From the NCBI GenBank assembly GCA_932521025.1, contig OW051471.1:11904001-11968000 (forward strand): a stretch of 64,000 bases of DNA. The letters run 5' to 3'. Of the stretch, positions 47,540 to 58,573 are shown one piece after another. The stretch is from Oscheius onirici (lineage: Eukaryota > Nematoda > Chromadorea > Rhabditida > Rhabditidae). A program made the translations under genes and the position numbers. Position 1 is the first letter of the stretch. Every line of letters begins with the position of its first letter. The notes under the pieces are model-generated. The model did not search any database and was not told where the DNA came from. It worked only from the letters and a program-made list of their open reading frames with translations.

Positions 47540-47980
47540 CTAGCATCCACCGGCTCCTCTGCCACCGCCTCCACAGCTACCACCGCCAAATCCTCCACCG
47601 AATACGAAACTGTCCGAGCCAGTACTTGACATTCTTGTTGCAGAGATGTCCCTTGCAGTAGCATACAGCCGTGGTGTCCGGACAGCACTCGTCGTAGCAT
47701 TCTTCCCAATTTTTGGATCCATGGACGGTCACGGGCCTCATTCGGACAGCTGGAGCACTACCATTTGTAATGTTGAAGGCGATGAGGCAGCCATTCTACC
47801 GATCCGATGTCCCGATGCCATCCGAATTGGGCATATTGTCCTCGTAGATGTAGTCGTCAGTCCAGGCACACTTGTAGTCCCAGCACACGCCGTCAGCAGA
47901 CACCCGAGTCGTGAAGGCTGAATATGGATTGCGGAAAGAGAAGAAAAGCTACCGAGGACGAGGGGAAGAAGGAACAACAT
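47540..47980 (-). pseudogene. ET-module-like secreted protein, probably broken
   Basis: Exon 1 47953-47980 encodes the signal peptide start MLFLLPLVL. Exon 2 from 47917 reads VCWDYKCAWTDDYIYEDN, then meets an in-frame TAG at 47796-47798. The same frame continues with GCLIAFNITNGSA, WEECYDECCPDTTAVCYCKG and HLCNKN, the Cys pattern of nematode ET modules (three-finger-like; ends CC...C.C...LCN). A Gly-rich end (FVFGGGFGGGSCGGGG) is in the next frame, stopping at 47540. A GT...AG pair could excise the TAG as a 45-bp intron (starting at 47797) but would remove the conserved GCLIAFN, so a true stop is more likely. Two independent lesions argue for a pseudogene; sequencing error is the alternative. 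Confidence 0.6.
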
Positions 47981-48060
47981 TTTATGTGTCTTGTCGATGT
48001 TTTAATGGGGAAAACTTTATTTAAAGTCTTGTTAACTTTTTAGAGTTAGTCTCGACATGT

Positions 48061-48245
48061 TAGCCTCTCTTATTAAAACGCTAGAGTTGTACTTCGAACT
48101 TTTCCATCCCGGGGCACTGTCAAAATGCGATTCTGAGCAATTTTAGGAGGAAGCCAGCCGTCACGTCCGTTTTTCGAAATAGTCCTCTTTTCACTGTTTT
48201 CAAGTCTCCTCTATGGCCTGGCGACGAAGTCCGTTGGCACTTTTG
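48061..48245. repeat. Dispersed repeat, second copy of 21310-21535
   Basis: TCTCTTATTAAAACGCTAGA, TGCGATTCTGAGC, GCCGTCACGTCCGTTTTTCG align with the globin-intron copy. Confidence 0.6.
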
Positions 48246-48379
48246 TTATGATGCTAGCGACTGTTTCAGTCAGGGTAGAGAAACTGGGTCCAAAGTCTGA
48301 TAAAGACTGTAAGGAGAAAATTTAGCAGAAACCTATACTGATCACCTTTATACAACCTTCTACAACAGTTTGGGGTGGT

Positions 48380-48725
48380 TTTCACTACAGACTATACTTG
48401 GGCGTCGAGTCAAAAAGACGAGTAACGAGCCGATTTGAGTCGAATTCTGGAGCCGACCCGAGTCGAGTCGAGTCTTATCAATACATACAAAAGTAAAAAG
48501 TTTATTTGGCTCAACAAACGGAAAATAACAAAAGATTTTCGTTATTAACTGCATTCTCTTCCTTCATCGAAGAGTATTTGAGCCCTACTCGGAAAAATCG
48601 ACTCGGCTCGACTCGAGTCGAGCCAACTCGCGGGCCATGTCGAGCCGACTCGTGAATCAAATCGAGCTCAACTCGAGTCGAGTCGAGTTGCTCAATATTA
48701 CAGACCCTCTACTGTTAGTGAATAA
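48380..48725. repeat. GACTCGAGTCGA-rich foldback
   Basis: Dense overlapping ACTCGAGTCGAG palindromes at both ends (48400-48475 and 48590-48690) around an AT-rich middle. The left edge carries CTATACTTGGGCG, which is also the outer edge of the 52.48-53.47 kb palindrome. A mini-copy is at 52285-52330. Confidence 0.65.
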
Positions 48726-48738
48726 GTTGTTTATTTAT

Positions 48739-49040
48739 TTACCAGCCGGCTTCGCCGCCTGTCGGCAGCTTTTTTGCATGTGTTTTCTTCTTAACTTCTG
48801 CTCCCTCCCCCAGTCAACCGATCTCTTCTGATCCCTTCTTCAGTCAACCGATCTCTTTTGATCCCTTCCCCACTCAACGGATCCCTTCTGATCCCTTTCC
48901 CAGTCAGCCGGTCCCTTCCAATCCCCTGCCGGTTACCCTGACCCTATTTCCTACTCAAAACAAAAATATTTGGCGAGGAGAGGAATCGAACCCGGGTCGT
49001 CTGGGTGGAGATGACGACTCTTAACAATACACCAAAATTT
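48739..49040 (-). mobile_element. tRNA-derived SINE, copy 2
   Basis: Same element and orientation as copy 1 (2140-2395). B-box GGTTCGATTCC, four instead of two internal repeats of about 27 bp, and a 3' GC hairpin followed by an AAATAAATAAAC tail. Confidence 0.75.
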
Positions 49041-49089
49041 CGTGGCCACGGACAAACTAACAGACAAACAAATAAACAAACAAAGTCAC

Positions 49090-49690
49090 AGAGTCAGCCA
49101 CAGACACCATTGCACTTTAATATTAAAGATTTTACGCTTTTGATCTATGTCTGGGAACATGTAGCGTGGCACTTCTAAGCGTCTCGTAGGTTTCTCAGCC
49201 ATTGAGTCCCGAGTTCGTCTACAATGCTGTCTCTCCAACGGACTCGTGGACGTTCTCTTCTTCTCGTGTTCTCGTATGGCCACCATTCAACTATTCATTT
49301 CGGCCAGCGGTCGTCTCTCATTCGAGATACTTTTCTGGCCCGTGCGACTTTCCGTGAGTGAGCGATGGTTAGCACATCTTTCAGTCCTGTCTTCCGTCGA
49401 ATCCACTCGTTACTTTTTCGATCCAGTCGCGTTATACCAAGAATACATCTTTCCATTTTTCTCTGTTCGACTGCCAGTCTTTGCATTTGGTCTGACTTCA
49501 GTGACCAAGATTCACATCCATAAACGAAGCATGGTAGAACTGTAGAGTTGAACAGTTTTCTTTTCAGTCGAACGGCTATCCTCTTGTTCGCAAAGAAAGG
49601 CTTGTTCTTGCGGAAGGCTGTTATCGGAAAGCTGTTGAATAAGTTGTTATCCTAGCCAAAATTATTCCACACCAAACAGTATGAAAGGAA
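49090..49690 (-). mobile_element. LINE (non-LTR retrotransposon) fragment
   Basis: The minus strand from about 49680 to 49100 encodes, with small frame changes, the post-reverse-transcriptase region: FNSTVLPCFVYGCESWSLK, then EQRKMERCILGITRLDRKSN, WIRRKTGLKDV and a final conserved arginine-rich part. The polymerase active site lies upstream and is absent. 5'-truncated, inactive. Confidence 0.8.
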
Positions 49691-50324
49691 AAGTCTGAAC
49701 AATGGCTCCAATCCCAGTAACCATGAGATTTTCTTCCAAAAACAAATCATATACACTCCTTTGCAAAAGTTTGACAACAAGCCGCCTTTACAGAACTAAA
49801 TTTGCCTCAAAAAATACTCTGCAACAGTAAACCATCTGTATTTCAAAGGGATCTCATTTGGTGCCGACCATATTATGAGGCATTGTTGGGTATCATATCT
49901 CTAAAAAATAGTCAAAGTGTCGAGCAGAATCCATGTATCCCGAAAGAGTTATGAGCAACCGACCGACACTGACCCGGTGCCCAGTAAAAAATGCCGTTTT
50001 TGAAGGAATTCGAACTGAACCGTTATTGATGTGAGAGAGTCTTTTTATAGTTTCTGGTACATTATTTGACACATTGGGACGGAAATATTTTGGTTTTCCA
50101 AAAAAAAACCGGCTGTTGCCAAATTTTTGACGCGCCTGATTTTGAAATTTTCGACAAAGCGCACTAATCAAAAATTAATTTTGCTTAAAATTGTTTTCTG
50201 GGGGGTTTTTGACCATGCTGAATCGATTGGTAATGATCCCGGACTCTGAAAACCACTTATTCCCAGAGTTTCGCCAAAAAAGTTGTCAAATTTTTGCAAA
50301 ATAATGTAGGGACAAAACAGTTCA
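49691..50324. other. Intergenic, no gene recognised
   Basis: 3' flank of the MLT-10-like gene; only motif-free short frames are present. Confidence 0.5.
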
Positions 50325-53300
50325 TTAACCCTCAATTCTGGCTCTAATATTATTCTCCACAGCTGTTCCTTGTTCATCGTGAGCATGTTCTCCTTCCACT
50401 GCACCGTCATGCACGTGAACATCTCCCCTGTGAGCAGATCCGCCCTCATCACCGTGTTCATGTTCACTGCCATGCTCTCCGCCTCCAATTGAAATCACAC
50501 TGGCGTCGTGCTTGCCGTGAGGACCGCCGAGAATGTGAGGAGATAAAACCTGTCCCATTTTTTTCAGTTCCTTTAGTTTCTAACCTCTACGACGAAGAAC
50601 TCTTGACTGGCGATTCTGGGAGATAGAATGTTCGGACTGAGAACGAGGACGGCCAGCATTTCACCGGATCCGATGTTTGGAGAAATCATGGCTAAAAAAT
50701 GAGTCCTTTAGAATAAATAGGAATTGATACCAGGACTAAGAACCTTGATGACCAGGACCTCTGGAGAGAGTACGCGAGGATTGAATGCGACTGGGGTCAG
50801 TACTTCGGTTAGCTGAAAAGTGAGGCATGCTTTAAAGCGACAGCCAGTTCGATAACAGAATTTTCACGCTTCACAAAGTTCTGCAAAGTTGTAGAGCTTG
50901 ATCAGGGCTACAACTTTGCTCACTGGGATAAAGCTGGAAAATGCAAACGAGAACAGGAAAATTTAGATTCCCCCCGCCGGACCCCCCGGAAAAATTAATT
51001 TTCCCAAAAATCCAAGTTTAAGGCGGGACATAAAGAAACCTGCCCGTCTCTTTCTCTCCCGCTACTCACCAGCGCTTCCGGTGACAAGACCCAAGGATAG
51101 AAGGCTCTCGGAGACAGAACCTCCGCCCTCAGCGCAGCTGGAGATAGAATTCTTGCCGTCATGGCAGCTGGAGTTAGTAGCGAAAAGATGAAGGCTTCCG
51201 GCTCGAGAACTCGAAGCTAAAAAACATTGTAGGAATGGAAATTAAAAGTGCTTACAATCATGAATTCGGGAGACATAATCTCTTGAATGAAGGCTCTTGG
51301 GGATAGGACGACAGCTTCCAGAGCTTCTCCTGAAACAGGCGCTGTTTTTAAAATTGGGCTCTTTTTCCCTTTAACCGTCCCAAGCGATATTTGACCGTCC
51401 CAAGAGAAGAAAAAAATTAGACCGTCCCAAGAAAAGGCCAGTTTCAAGGCAGATTGAAGACTTTTAAACTTGAGAAGATATTTATTGGGACTGTTAAATT
51501 TTTTATCTTCTCTTGGGACGGTCAAATTTTTTCTTGGGACGGTTAAAGAGAAAAAAAGTCAAAAATTGAAAATTAGATACTGTACCGTGTGCAATAAAAT
51601 TCGTAAAAGCCAGCGGCTGAAGAATATGGCTCTGTTCTGGGTGTGGCTGGGTTCCATTATCACCGGGCTCTGTTCCATCACCGTCATGTTGGAATCCTAG
51701 CGTAACATTCCGATCCAGTAATATTTCCCTTTTTCGTCTCTCATGCGGCTGTTCTTGCTTGGCCAGCTTGCGAATCTTCGTCTCGAGATCCTTCTCCCTC
51801 TCCTCTTGAGACATTTCCCCAAGTCTGGTAATGTTCAGAGGCGTTCCGGTTGTGACTAGACTTTTTATCAATCGACAGAAAGTTTACTCACAGCGTTGAT
51901 TGCCGTAGACCAATTCCATTTGTTTCTTGTCCAGATAGGCGAAGCCGTGCTTTTCGTACTGTTCCCATTGTTGGGGGTTCAGTGTTCGTTTGGCTCTGAA
52001 GATGGACAATAAAGATCAGTTGAAGAACTGTTCTGTGAAGGGTTCGCTGAGGATTAGAGGTCTGGTCAAACTAGAGACGGCTTAGGACAAGTGACTAGTT
52101 GACCACGAAATCCCGTTTGATGACCAGGGATTACAGACAAATGTTTCAAAAAAGTTTCTGACGGTTGCTTTTTTCTACTTTTCTGACCGTACATCAGGAC
52201 TGGAAAGCTGCACATGTTTCTGGATACGACCATGGTTTTCATATAGTCTGTTCAAAATGTAGAGAGTATACCTTTTTGGCTTTTTCAGAAAATCGGCTCG
52301 ACTCGAGTCGAGTTGACGAGTCGAGCCGATTTTCTCAAAATTCTCTCGATACATCCTTGGCGCCATTTTTGCTGGAGATTCCTTGGGGCTGTACCTACTT
52401 ATGACAAAAATGGCGCCAAGAGTGTATCGAGAGAATTTTGAGAAAAACATGACACCAAGTTTGCGCCTTTGACTCGGGCGCCCAAGTATAGTAGAGAACA
52501 TAATTTGAATTGGCCCGCGCTTTCTTCATAGACTTTTTTTCAAATCAAATTGGCGGGAATTTAGCAGCGTAGGATGATACAGCATGTAAACGTTGGATAC
52601 TCAGCCAACCAAAAAGCGCGGGGCAATTCAAATTATGTTCTCTACATTTTGAACAGACTATAATCAGGTAAGAACCTCCTGATTTTCCCTTACAAAACCA
52701 AATCTTAGGAGAGACGTAAAAAGGAAAAAAAGTCGCTGGTTTGACAAGCAAGAAACATACATATTTGGTAGTACTATGACAGGCAACACGACTCGATTTG
52801 ACGCAAAATTGCGTACTGAGTATATTTGGCAAATTTAGTGTTTTTAGGTGTTTTTCAACGAATTTTTTTTGTTTTCCTACTAACAATAAGTTTATGCTAA
52901 CCAACGTCTAAAATAACCTAGGAAACATGCGTTTCAGCGCAAAATTGGTGGAAATTGATAAAAAACTAGAATATCACATTTTACATATTTTTCATTTTTT
53001 TTGCTACTTTTATCGGTCGAATAAAGGTTTTCAGATTTATCTATCGTGATAAGAACAATAAGCTGAGCTAGAAAACCAAAAACTAGATGAAAAACGCCTA
53101 AAAACACTAAATTTGCCAAATATACTCAGTACGCAATTTTGCGTCAAATCGAGTCGTGTTGCCTGTCATAGTACTACCAAATATGTATGTTTCTTGCTTG
53201 TCAAACCAGCGACTTTTTTTTCCTTTTTACGTCTCTCCTAAGATTTGGTTTTGTAAGGGAAAATCAGGAGGTTCTTACCTGATTATAGTCTGTTCAAAAT

Positions 53301-56300
53301 GTAGAGAACATAATTTGAATTGCCCCGCGCTTTTTGGTTGGCTGAGTATCCAACATTTACATGCTGTATCATCCTACGCTGCTAAATTCCCGCCAATTTG
53401 ATTTGAAAAAAAGTCTATGAAGAAAGCGCGGGCCAATTCAAATTATGTTCTCTACTATACTTGGGCGCCCGTAACAGAGCCACCAATGAGTCTTACCTTA
53501 TCCAATTATGATCATGTTTGCTCATCTCCAGCATTGTGGGATAGTGAACATTGTTCATTTCCTCAATCTCGGGTCTCATCTTCGACAGAACTGTCTGGAA
53601 TAGTATTTTCGTGCATAAAATCATTAGGACATGGATAATTGTACTTTTTGTACGGAGATTTCAGGCCCGGGCCCGGTCCCCAGACTTGGCCGTCGGACAG
53701 GTATCGGACTAAAATTGACCAAAAATGAAGTCGGTCATATTATAGTGCATTTTAGCGCATTTTAAAACTAACTTAAAGAATAAAATTGTTATATTTTGCT
53801 GACCTCTTTTTTTACTAAAAATGACGAAAAAATGCAGATTTTAGTAAAAAACCACCCCTTTTTCTAAAATTTTGGGCCGGAGATTTTAGGCTGCTGGATG
53901 CCTCAACTTTCAGGCCCAAGCCCGGCCCGTCAGACCTGTCCAATTGTACTCTTCTGCGAATAACACTTACGTTCAGAGCCTCTCCCGCCCCACTGATGTC
54001 CAACAACATCTCCAGCATCATTTTCTGGTACTGTTGGTCAGAGGACACTACCTGTAATGCAATTCTTCATTTTTTATTAGTTTGAAATACCTGAAACATG
54101 TCCGGTAGTGAAAAGACTCCGTCTCTTTGAAAGGAAAACATGTTGGGAGAAAGAAGTCTAGGAGAACTGCCAGAATTTCCTTCGGGAAGAATCGAAAAGA
54201 TTCTTGGGGACAAAATTGAGACTTTTGTGTCCTTCGAAAGCTGGGTTGCCTGGCAAAATTGGAATAAAACTCTTTCAAAAAACCTACCGCAAATTGGTTG
54301 ATGATGCTGAGAACATCTTCCAACACGTCGTCTTCGCTTGCCTGTTGAATGCTCGGCTCTCGACTGCGGATCGGAAGTTTTAGCTGGGAGAAGAGACGAG
54401 AGTTCTCGTCATCCATCAGTGAGAAGTAGTCTTTGATTCGCTTGGTCTTCTCGAAATGGGCTTTGATGAGACGGAGGTTCTCAAGATGTTGGATGGGTAC
54501 GGGGTCGGAGCCTGAAATTGGGGGAAATTTGCACCAGAGGTACCCCGTCGATCAAAAAAACTTTGTCGATGGTTCTTTTTTTATTCTTTTTCGGTCTCAG
54601 GCTATTTGGAGTCTTTTGGTAAGCTCTTCATTCATATTATTTGGGTTGCCGGTTCAGGAGAGTCCAAAACGCTCCAAAAGCATTTTCAAGACTCGGGACC
54701 TGCGCCAACAGATTCAGTGTGAAATTTTACCCCCATAGAAGATTCAAGTCTTATCCAAAAAATTTCTATGAAACTATTTCTCCACACTTCGAAACCAACA
54801 TGAACAGTTTCCGAGCAAGTTTTCGCTGTGATCAACGCATTTGCGAGCTTTGCAATGTTCTACAAAGTTGTAGAGCTCCTCAAACTCTACAACTTTGTAG
54901 GAAATCACAAAGCTGGAAAATGCAAGCAAGAGCTAGAAAAATGAGATTTCTTCTCAAAGTTCCGGAATTCTGGGAGGAAACGTACTCGCCCGTTCGCGTT
55001 CGTAATGTGTCACCACACGCCGTGATGTTAGTACCCAGATTTTGGACCGTTCGCCAATAAGGTACTCCTTGGCTGGAACTAAATGCCCTGGAGATGCCCT
55101 GAGTAAGATCCTCAGCGTTGCTTCCATTTTGGAGCGGGGAGGGTCCACCTGTCGCTTGCGTACCACATCAAACCCACAGGACATGCCCGTCGATCCGGCT
55201 TTCACTGGTTGACGGAGGTAGCTTGCGCACTTTTGCTCAGGGCTGAGCCATAATCTGAAAAGTGATGCAAGTGAAAACTTGCGGTGCACTTAACTGTTTG
55301 GATTAGCCTCCCTTATGGGAGGCAACAAAACTAATCAATTTCAACTGTAATTTTTAAAGGTGATGCTTTGGCTTGCGGTGCACTTAATTTTTGGAGATCT
55401 TCTCTTATCAGAAGCGATAAAACTTGAAGCTAAAACTTTTCAGGAACTGTTAGAGGACAAGCGAAGTGCAGCAATCCCTGGCTCAAGTTCGCTGTTACTC
55501 TGAACAACATCGGTACTAAATGGGTTGTGGGAGTCGGTGGGGGAAATTAAAATTTTTTCGGCTCTCGTTAGCATTTGCGAGCTTTGTCCCAGTGAGTAAA
55601 GTTGTAGCCCTGATCAAACTCTACAACTTTGCAGAACAATGTGAAGCGTGACAGTGCTGTTATAATTGTGAAAAAATGATTCTAAATCAAAACTTGACAA
55701 TCAAGACAAAAGTCATTTTTCATAGTGATAACAGCACTTTCAAGTTCTGAAAATTGCAATGTTCTGAAAAGTTGTAGAGCTTGATCAGGGCTACAACTTT
55801 GCTTACTGGACAAAGCTGGAAGATGCAAACAAGAGGTGAAAAATTGGATTTCCACCGCCGACCCCCCTCACAAACATAGAACGTGAATCGTTCAGTTGAG
55901 TAAGGCCTCCTCCTGATCTCGGAATAAAAAACCTTTTGATAATCCGCTACAAGTATAAAGGACTGAACAAACGCTGTTCCTCACAAAAAGCATATAGAGG
56001 GAGACTGAGTCTCAGGAAACCGATCATTAACAGAGGTTAACGGGTTTTTTTTAAAATACGTTTCCAGTGCATAAGGATACAGAAGGAAAAAAACAGAACT
56101 TTGATATCTGACGTCGCCTTCTTTTTCAAAAATTCCATATAATAACGCACATCCGAATGACGGGCAATTTAGGCGAAAAGACGGCAGATGGTCATAGGCG
56201 GCGCCGCGCCATGGATTATGGGTGTGAAAAAGTTGTACTGTAAAGGTACTGTTCGCATGTTCTGAGTAATAAACAAAGTTTTGTGATGGTTTAAAGGAAA

Positions 56301-57744
56301 AGTGAGAAAAATTATCAAGAATCTTTGACAGAAAACACTCACCAATGAGATCCTTAAAGAAACTGGCAGCGACCTTCGAATAATCCAGACTTTCTTTCGA
56401 GAGCGGCACTGAAATTCTTAATCTTATCAGCCAAGCCAACTCTTACTCAAAAGCTCGACTTTTCTCTTCCTTCTCTCCATACCAACCTCTCTCCTCCATC
56501 TCTCCTTCTTCTCCTTCAAAAGGACCTTTTCGTAGGCGGCAGCCAGTTCTCCCAATTCTTTTTCCGTTCTCTGTCTCTCATGAGCAGGAATCTTATCCTG
56601 TTTCCAGGTATCCGTCTCCTTTTGGAAATCTGTCAAAACAGTATCCATATCGACGAGGGGACGAATGTGAATCCACAGATCGGAAGAGTACTTTTTCTTT
56701 TTCGTTCTCGTCTTTGCTCGTCTCTGAGCCGTCGAGTACGGAAAGAGCTCTTTTAGCCTCAGGTCCTCTTTAGCCGCCATTTCTTTCTGTCTCATCTTTT
56801 CTGCGTCTCTCGCATTGAAAAGTTTGACAATGCATCGCGCCAGATCTATAGCCGATTTGGTTTCTCTTTCGCACTGCTTGTACAGAATGGCATCTATTAC
56901 TTGTACTTGGGAGAGTGCTTCTCGTGATTTTGCCTGAAAATCAGGGATAAATATTCAGACAGAGGGACAGTGGTAGGCATGGGCACCGGGCCCGTGTCAG
57001 TGTTGACCGAAACCGTGCCAGCAAGGCGCATTTTCGGGGGGAAGACTACTTTAGCGAAAAAACTTGGCATCCATTTTGAACATAAGCTCGGCGTGGATTG
57101 AGCCTATGTTCAAATTGAGCGCCAAGTTTTCATGGTCTGCTGGCACGAGTCCGGAGCTCATGGTTGGGCGGACAAGCGTACCCAAAACTGCGTAAAAGCG
57201 TGGCGTACCTCGTGCCATTTACAATTCCGCAATTCCGAAGTTTCGAAACTATTTTTCGCAGATACCTTGAGCCTAAATCCATTCGGAAAAAATATGAAAC
57301 ATATAAAAATAAGTTCCTGGAACAAGATATAGCCGTTTGTTCGTCGCGTGTCCGTCCGTGTAGGTAATATTTTTTTCAGGTTTCATATTTTTTTACAGGT
57401 GGATTCTGGCCCAGGGAATCTGGGAAAAATGGTGGTAACACTCCAAAATCTCTAAATTTTCCATGAAGCGAGTAACGCCACTTCTTTACGCAAATTTGCG
57501 TACGCTTGTCCGCCCAACCCAAGACTGAGGGGCTGAGAGACAAAGGGATAACAAGACTTACTTTCAAAAGACCTTTCAATGTGGCCACATACCACATTTC
57601 CCGTAATTTTTGTCGATCAACTTGATAACTGGTAGACTTTTTCTCTTGAGTATGAGCGAAGGTTACTATAAAAGATAATACCAGTCAAACAAAAAATCAA
57701 AGCTTACTGGCACTGAATAGGAGCAAAGATCTGAGAAGAAACAT
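50325..57744 (-). CDS. MLT-10-like moulting-cycle protein with [V/I]LSP repeats
   Basis: Secreted 701-residue protein of the nematode moulting-cycle (MLT-10-like) family, expressed in epidermis during moults in C. elegans. Exons (minus): 57708-57744, 57562-57665, 56447-56933, 56343-56408, 54288-54511, 53971-54051, 53497-53594, 51892-51995, 51586-51855, 51256-51329, 51070-51216, 50731-50812, 50585-50691, 50325-50549 (2106 nt, in frame). It has a signal peptide MFLLRSLLLFSA and a long charged helical region (about 50-400). SHILQPLAFTNFI leads into a tandem array from about 491 to 635 of about a dozen VLSPxxF-like units (VLSPRAF, IMSPEFM, LLTPAAM, ILSPAAL, VLSPEAL, VLTPVAF, VLSPNIL, VLSPHIL). 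The C-terminal 65 residues are rich in His/Glu/Asp (GEHGSEHEHGDEGG), unlike typical members as I know them, and could bind metal. Introns 4 and 7 (1.8 and 1.5 kb) are full of repeats. Confidence 0.87.
50862..50950. repeat. Dispersed hairpin, copy c (MLT-10-like intron 11)
   Basis: GTTCTGCAAAGTTGTAGAGC / GGGCTACAACTTTGCTCACT. The right arm has the alternative outer sequence CTCACTGGGATAAAGCTGG, the complement of the left arm of copy e. Confidence 0.7.
52480..53470. repeat. Near-perfect 1 kb palindrome made of nested MITEs
   Basis: Arms of about 365 bp (52486-52850 and 53100-53469), almost identical when reverse-complemented, around a spacer of about 250 bp. Each arm contains a complete GTCTGTTCAAAA-family MITE (about 52500-52664 and 53285-53450). 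The outer ends are CGCCCAAGTATAG/CTATACTTGGGCG. It lies in intron 7 of the MLT-10-like gene. Confidence 0.85.
54835..55825. repeat. Cluster of three dispersed hairpins (copies d, e, f)
   Basis: Copy d at about 54837-54925, e at about 55572-55655, f at about 55733-55820, all in MLT-10-like intron 4. Each has an AAAGTTGTAG...CTACAACTTT core stem of 12-16 bp. Copies e and f carry alternative outer arms in opposite orientation. A plus-strand open frame and two minus-strand frames across 54.6-55.3 kb are not in frame with the gene. Confidence 0.7.
56985..57515. repeat. Repeat pair in MLT-10-like intron 2
   Basis: About 56985-57135 relates to the foldback at 13530-13728. About 57150-57515 is a foldback with GGGCGGACAAGCGTAC at the left and its complement at the right, related to the elements near 8.8-9.2 and 14.9-15.0 kb. 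Confidence 0.65.
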
Positions 57745-58573
57745 GTAGACGGACTACAGGAGAAATTGACCAGTTTGTGATACAGGAAAAGGTCGGTGGC
57801 GAGCTGACAATTACTACCGGATTACACGGGGTGAAAGGACGCGCGACGCTGGTCAGGGAGGAGGATATTCTGTAGTTGATTGGCTGGCCGCCGGGCAGAA
57901 ATCTGAGTGCAAAAAGTTCCGCGGAGATTAGGGGAAGACTTGAGGGGGAAAGATAAAGGAAAAGTGTCCGGAAATCTAAGAATTGAGGCATTCAGAGTCG
58001 TGTCCTAGCTCATTTTATGCCCTTTTCATGCTCTTTCAAGCCGTATATGGGACACTCCACCATTATTTCAGAATAACCCATTGCCAAGCCTAACAAGTTT
58101 CCAATGAATAATTTGAAGGCAAAGAACTAAAAGTTTCTGGTTTGTACTTTAGCTGGCACCCCCTTTCCTTCCATTTCCCGCGTTTCTAACCACGTTTATT
58201 GAATTCAGCGTGTAAAACAACACCTTGGACATGAAACCTGATCGAAATTAGCAAGAAATCGACAATAGCTGTTCACAAGACTTTCTCGAAGCTGTTCACA
58301 AGACGTTCTATTTACATTTTTTTATTGCAATTTTCTTCTCCCGGGAGTTCTTTTACACGCTGAATTTATTAAAAGTAGTTAAAAATGCGAAAAACGGTTG
58401 GAAAATGGTGAAAATAGCAAATTCAAGCCATTTTGGGTGTTCGCGCCAAAATGTTTTGAACGAACGTAGGTGCCAGCTAAAGTACAACCAGTTTCTGTCT
58501 TCCTACTGAGGTACAGATTCTTCACAAAAACGTTTATTGTACAACATTATCACTCAGAAAGAAACTTTTTAAG
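57745..58573. other. Intergenic with a foldback at 58137-58495
   Basis: The foldback arms are GGTTTGTACTTTAGCTGGCA (58140) and GTGCCAGCTAAAGTACAACC (58472). A minus-strand open frame at 57704-57991 overlaps the MLT-10-like first exon in another frame and is not called. Confidence 0.6.

Noticed and set aside
49086-49690. Host gene with arginine-rich C-terminus
   Set aside because: Motif order matches the post-reverse-transcriptase part of LINE ORF2, with frame breaks.
52545-52904. ORFs with Cys-rich peptide mirrored at 53156-53401
   Set aside because: The same peptide appears from both arms of the palindrome; a by-product of repeat sequence.
54954-55289. 111-codon minus-strand ORF inside MLT-10-like intron 4
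   Set aside because: Could not be joined in phase with flanking exons, while exon 4 joins exon 5 perfectly without it; overlaps a dispersed hairpin.
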